Part shown: positions 53,101 through 59,100 of the stretch, piece after piece
Position numbering within the stretch: the stretch's first letter is position 1
How the letters are laid out: each line of letters starts with the position of its first letter
Assembly (NCBI GenBank): GCA_036924085.1
Contig: JAVGWX010000007.1
Span: 104,725,428 to 104,789,427, forward strand
DNA: 64,000 nucleotides
From: Ariolimax columbianus
Taxonomy: Eukaryota; Mollusca; Gastropoda; Stylommatophora; Arionidae
Direction of reading: 5' to 3'
The notes under the pieces: model-generated
Seen by the model: the letters and a program-made list of their open reading frames with translations, nothing else
Database searches by the model: none
Told to the model about the DNA's origin: nothing
Position numbers and translations under genes: made by a program

Positions 53101-56100
53101 CAACAAGAGAGACTGTGATATACTCAGGACACGAGGAAGAGCAAAACGCACCACACACAGATGGAGTGGCCCTTATGCTCTCAGCAGAGGCCCAAAGTGC
53201 GCTCATAGAGTGGACAGCAGACAGATCACGACTGTTGATGACTACATTTAGAACAAAGTGTTTCTGCCGAAGACGGATGTGTCGGACCGAAATGTGCAAA
53301 TATCGCAGTTAAACTGTAAACTAGCGACACAATGCATGCCATTCTACGGACTACATCCTACTTGCAAAACTCTGTTCAGGGCTTAGTAGCGGGAGATTGC
53401 GAATGAACGCAGAAGAAAAACAACAAAGTACAAGAAGGTTAAAACTAAATATAATTCAGGAATACGCCCCAACAAATGAAAAGGAAGAAAGAGTTAAAGA
53501 GGTTTTCTACAGCAGATTACAGCAACTAGTGGAGGAGAGACATTGCCATACTAATTGAAGACTTCAACGCAAAAATAGGACATGACAACGTGGGATATGA
53601 GGAGATCATGGGGAGGGGGGAACTAGGAGTCATAGACGAAAATGGAGAGCAAGTTTGCACACAGATCGATTCATAAGGCAACATGGGTATCTCCAGACCA
53701 GAAAACAAAGAATCAGTAACACCTGCGTAAACTCCAAATTTAGACGATCATTATTAGATGTCAGGATCTTTACGGGGGTAGATCACTTTTTATTGATGGC
53801 GAAGGTGCAGCTGAAGTTAAGGATAAACAGAACAATGCAAGTCATCAGGTCACGATACTGTGTACAATACCTGAAAGAAGATAAGAACCATTTCCGTATA
53901 ACTCTCAGGAATAAATATCAAGCACTGGAGCAGCTAGATGAAGCATTGAGGATAAATCACAATCACTACGATCGAGAAGAGGTGAAATAAGAAAACGGCC
54001 TTATTAAATAATAAAACCAGAGCAACAAAAAAGCACAGGAAGAGTATGTATAGAGCAACAAGGAGGTTAAAAAGAGAACCAAGGCGGACAAACGACATCA
54101 CATTGATGGTATGGCTGAGGAAGTGGAGGAACCTGCAGGGAAGGGAAATATGAAAGGTCTATATGAGGCTTCCAAGAAACTATCAGGAAAGAATCAACAA
54201 CAAGGTAGACCAATCAACAATAAACTTGGGGAAAAGTTAACTAGCCTTGAAGGACAGAAGGAATACTTTGAAGAGCTTTTGAACAGACCAGCACCAGCAG
54301 AGGAGGACCTGCCGATCAACTATGATAATCCAATTAAAGAAGAGATAAGAAGGAAAGGAAAAGCAGCAGGACCTGATGGGATACCATCGGAAGCCATAAA
54401 AGCAGATGTTGAAACATCTACTAACATGGTCCACAACTTTATAACTTGAGGCAGAATCTGGGAGTAAAAAAGCTCAACAAAAAAGATCGGAGAGAGGGTT
54501 ACCTGGTGAAATTGCCTAAGAAGGGAGATATACAAGAATGCAAAAACCAGAGGAATAATATTATCAGTTCCGGGAAATGTGTTAAAGTAATACTAGAAAG
54601 GTTGAAAAAGGCAGTGGATAACAAGATAAGGGCGGCTTCAGACAGAATATATCATGCATTGACCAGATAGCTACACTGCGGATAATTGTAGACCAATCAT
54701 TGGAATGGAATTTGAGTTTGTACATCAATTTCGTTGATTATGAAAAGGCTTTCAACAGTTTGGACAGTTATACTCTGGAAACTACTGGGGTTTGAGGTCT
54801 GTAGGCTGTGTTAGCATGGGATGAATTGGGATCAGTTTGAGGTCTGTAAGCTGTGTTAGCGTGGGATGAATTGGATCGGTTTGAGGTCTGTAAGCTGTGT
54901 TAGCATGGGATGAATTGGGATCAGTTTAATGTCTGTAAGCTGTGTTAGCACGGGATGAATTGGGATCAGTTTGAGGTCTGTAAGCTGTGTTAGCACGGAA
55001 TGAATTGGGATCAGTTTGAGGTCTGTAAGCTATGTTAGCAAGGGATGAATTGGGATCAGTTTGAGGTCTGTAAGCTGTGTTAGCACCAAAATATACTATG
55101 AGATAGAAAACATATCTAGTTATGGAGTGGCAGAGTGTGTATGATGTATGATTAGATATATTTTTGGGCTTACTAGCATTGTACTATTTGTACCTAAATC
55201 GCTCCTTGTGACCAATGACTATTTCATCGATGCAGATATCCTTAAATGGGTAGAAGGCTTCCTGAAAACTGGCAATGACTGCATTGATGAATGGCTGCTT
55301 TTTCCTGATCTTCAACAGCTGCATGAAGCATTGATTGATATATCAATAAGGATCTTGTCCTGCTGAATATAGACCTGAACCAGGGAATATTTCTGTGGGA
55401 TTTGGTGGTTCAGTAGACTTTTATTTACTGTTTTGGATTCAAACCCATGGCAATTAGGGTGGCCAACTAAAAAAAACATTACAATCTAGTGATGCCCATT
55501 TGGCGAAGGCCGAACATTTATGAGCAGGCGTATTTATATCCTATTTTTGCTTGACATAGTCATTAACATTTGTAATGAGATTGTCAACAATTGGCTCAGT
55601 CAGGAGAAAAAACATTGCAGAGGTAAGGCATTGTCAGCCAGATTTAGTCTGATGCCAGAATTTATCTGTCTAAAGTGAGAATCTCAAATTTTCTCTCTAC
55701 TCAAGGCTTCACGCCACCTGTCACGATCATCAGGCTTAGTCCTCTGTGTGAAATTTGTGTTTCTTTTGGCAGCATTATCACCATCATTTGTAGGTGTAGT
55801 TTTCGTAGAAATTCCTGGTCCGTCTGAATCAGTTGTTTCATTACTGCTGTTTGATGATTCTGAGGCAACGATAGTCACTGACTGGATGCAACCATCAGCT
55901 GAGCCAGATCATCTTGGTTTCTTTCTACTGGACTTACCATCACTGTAATCACTATCTGAATCTTATGAATCTTCTATTTCTGAATCACTCATCAGCAAGC
56001 TCTCAAAAAACTGCTCTAGCTTGTTCAGTACTGTACCGTTTTGATTGAGCGCCCGAAGCAGTGCACGTGGCCATTATTTTCAAGAAATTAACAAACTTTA

Positions 56101-59100
56101 GAGCGGAGAATAAATCGTTTTTCAAAACAACCTCGCTTTATAAGGTGAAGTTTAAAACTGACATATTCTAGTCTCAGCAATAAAATACTGGTTAACATAA
56201 AAAATCAAATTCCCCGCTCCACAAAACAAAAATTAAACAGGACTCACCAGAACCGATATATCGGATAAAGGTACTGTAGGTTTTGTTCGCGTACTGACAC
56301 ATCAGTTAATGGTCCTGAAATGTCTTGAGTTAATAAAAATGGACAACTGAGATATATAAGTACTTTAACACCATTGTGGATGATCAAGATGCATTCTCAC
56401 ATCTTTACCTTGCTATCTACTCGGCACAAGAAGTAAATTTGATCACATTTATAATGTCACTTTCATTTATCTCTAGAAAGACGATAACTTCTCAGATATT
56501 CAATTTGGTATGTTGTATGGTTCTTTCTGTGGGTCTTGAATAAGGAAAAAACCGGATACTGGTGACGGAGAGAAGATAAAGAAAATCAATAAAACAGTAG
56601 GATAACAGAGAAAATGATAATATTGATTGTGTGACATCACTTTTCTTCAATATTGTAAAAGACAGAGAGGAGGTAAATGTAGTTGGATCGACACATCCCC
56701 TAAAAAGAACCCTGCAATATAAACAGAAGTCCCTTTTAGTCACGACTGACTATAGAATGATGTGACCTCTACTTAGCTTTTTTGTTTTCTTACTCCTTGC
56801 AGTATTGTCATCTTACTCCTTGCGGTATTGTCATCTTACTCCTCCGTGTTGCAAGAGCTTCTTTTCACCCAGCTTGAGGTGGCCCTTCAAGGTACTTCTC
56901 CACTTTGATCCGTCTACAGTTTCCCAGACTCATGTATAGGTATTCACACACATCTCTGAACCTCAGCTGTGGTTCACTGACTGTTCTCTTGCCATCTGTC
57001 CATTGCGGAAATTTTTGGGAATGTGATTATGATCTGTGACAAACATGATCAAACCATCTTAGTCTTCGCTGCCTAAGGAGAGTACACATGCTTAGGACCG
57101 GTGCTAGCAATGCACCTTTGCTTCGATCAACTGATGCTAGGCTTCAAGTCTGGTGAGGTTCACGATCAACTGATGCTAGGCTTCTAGACCTGTGAAGTTT
57201 ATGAAGGAGACTGTGTTTCAGGTCTTCGCCAGTTCCCCACAGCTTGTCAAGCATGGTCGATTCCCCGGGCCAGACTGTTTCTCTAAGGTCTGCATAGGTA
57301 GGGCTGTCCTGCGGAATGTTCTGGTGTTTGCATAGGTGCTCCACAATTACACGAGGCGGTGTCTCTGCGACCCATTCTGTGGAGGTGGATCTTGAGTCTG
57401 CAATGTCCCGCTTTTTTTTGGTCGACTGATGAGTAATTTTGCTTCTTTATAGCTCTGTGGATGGCGAGTCTGAGTGGTGGTACTTCTGGCTTTTGCGAAC
57501 TCATCTGTTTTCTCGTTACCAAGGATCCAACAGTGGGCCTGAATCCAAAGTAAAAATAGATATATTTAACGAGACAGCAATCCTATGTATTTTATTTCAT
57601 ATGAGAGTCTATCTTGTTTGGAGCTTGATATAACTTGGAGTACACTCCTGGAGTCTGCTAGAATGACCGTTCTCCTTGTATAGTAGTTCTATTTTGACTG
57701 ATGAGAATCTGAGTTGCTGTACAGCTGTTGCTTCAGCTCTAAAATTGGTACACATCTCTCTGCTGGTATGGAGTGATTTTCTATGTCGCCATTGAGGTGT
57801 GCGATGTAGATTCAACTGCCTCCTCTTTTATCGCTCACCAATCCATTTGTGTACACGTGTATCCAATAGTTGCTTGAGCTCCTGCAGAACGTGGATTTTT
57901 TGTTCTGTTGCTGACTTTTCTTCATTGGACATTCCAGCAAACACTGTGTACTTTCAAATTTTCAATACAAATTTATAATGTAATGTATGTTGAAATCACA
58001 TAACCTTGTCCGCATATTGTCCCAGAGATGCTGAAAGGGGATCAAATGACGCAAACGCCAACCATTTTTTGAGCTGCTTATAATTTTACTGCTTCAACAA
58101 ATGTACACTAAAAGATTACCAAAGTGAGCCAATTATGATGTACATTATGTGCTAGCTCAATGTCTCACATTATTATCATGCAGCTCCATATACACAGGGA
58201 CTCAGTGGTCTCGAGATAAGGTGTCTGCTTTGGATGCCAGAGGTCATGAGTTAGAATCCCGTTGGAGAACGGGATTTTTTTCACATGGATCTTCTGGTAA
58301 AAATTCCCCTCATCTTTGGGTAGTTAGATCCGACTCCCATAGTCAGTGTTGAGTGCGTTAAAAATTCCTCCACAGTTGGAAATCGAAGACAGTATGCTTA
58401 ACGGCTGCTACCCGGTCAAAATTCAAATTAAAAATCTACCCAAGTTATTTTTCCTTTCCCCAGGTGGTTTGTTTAAGAGCAGCTATAGATGGCGCCTAAC
58501 TGGCTGTGGGTCTACTTAGCTCTAGTGCTAAGTGTCTACTACGATGGACTCGCACATCGGTTAAACCACCCTCCAATAAATTGGTTGTATACAGACTCTG
58601 CAGAGACCTCTAAACCAGTATAAAGATAAAATGTGGTTGTGCCAGCCTATTTAGTTTTTAGTCTTCCACAACATGCAAGGATAAAGAAAGCAGTGGGTGA
58701 GAGGCCTTATGGCTGAAAGTCCTGCATTTTAGGTCTAATGGAGTAATAATCTCAACTAACCCTAACTCGCAGAAAAGTCCAAATAGGAAGCTCAGAAGCA
58801 GAATACTATTATTACTAAATTATTAGTATTACTATTCCACTCAAAAAAAGGGAGAAGCAGAAGCTTAAAGCTAAAAATTCGAGTAAAATAAACTGTAACG
58901 CAAGTTCTGAAGTTCATCTATCTTCATCTAGTTCGTGTGTTTATCACTGTATGGAACTTGAAAAACTGTTTGAAACATCTGAAATACCGAGAGTGTAACA
59001 GATGGATGCCATTTCCATCCCAGAACTGGTCGAAACATCTGAGATACCGAGAGTATAACAGATGGATCATTAGTCCGCCAGTTGATGCCATGGGGGCATG

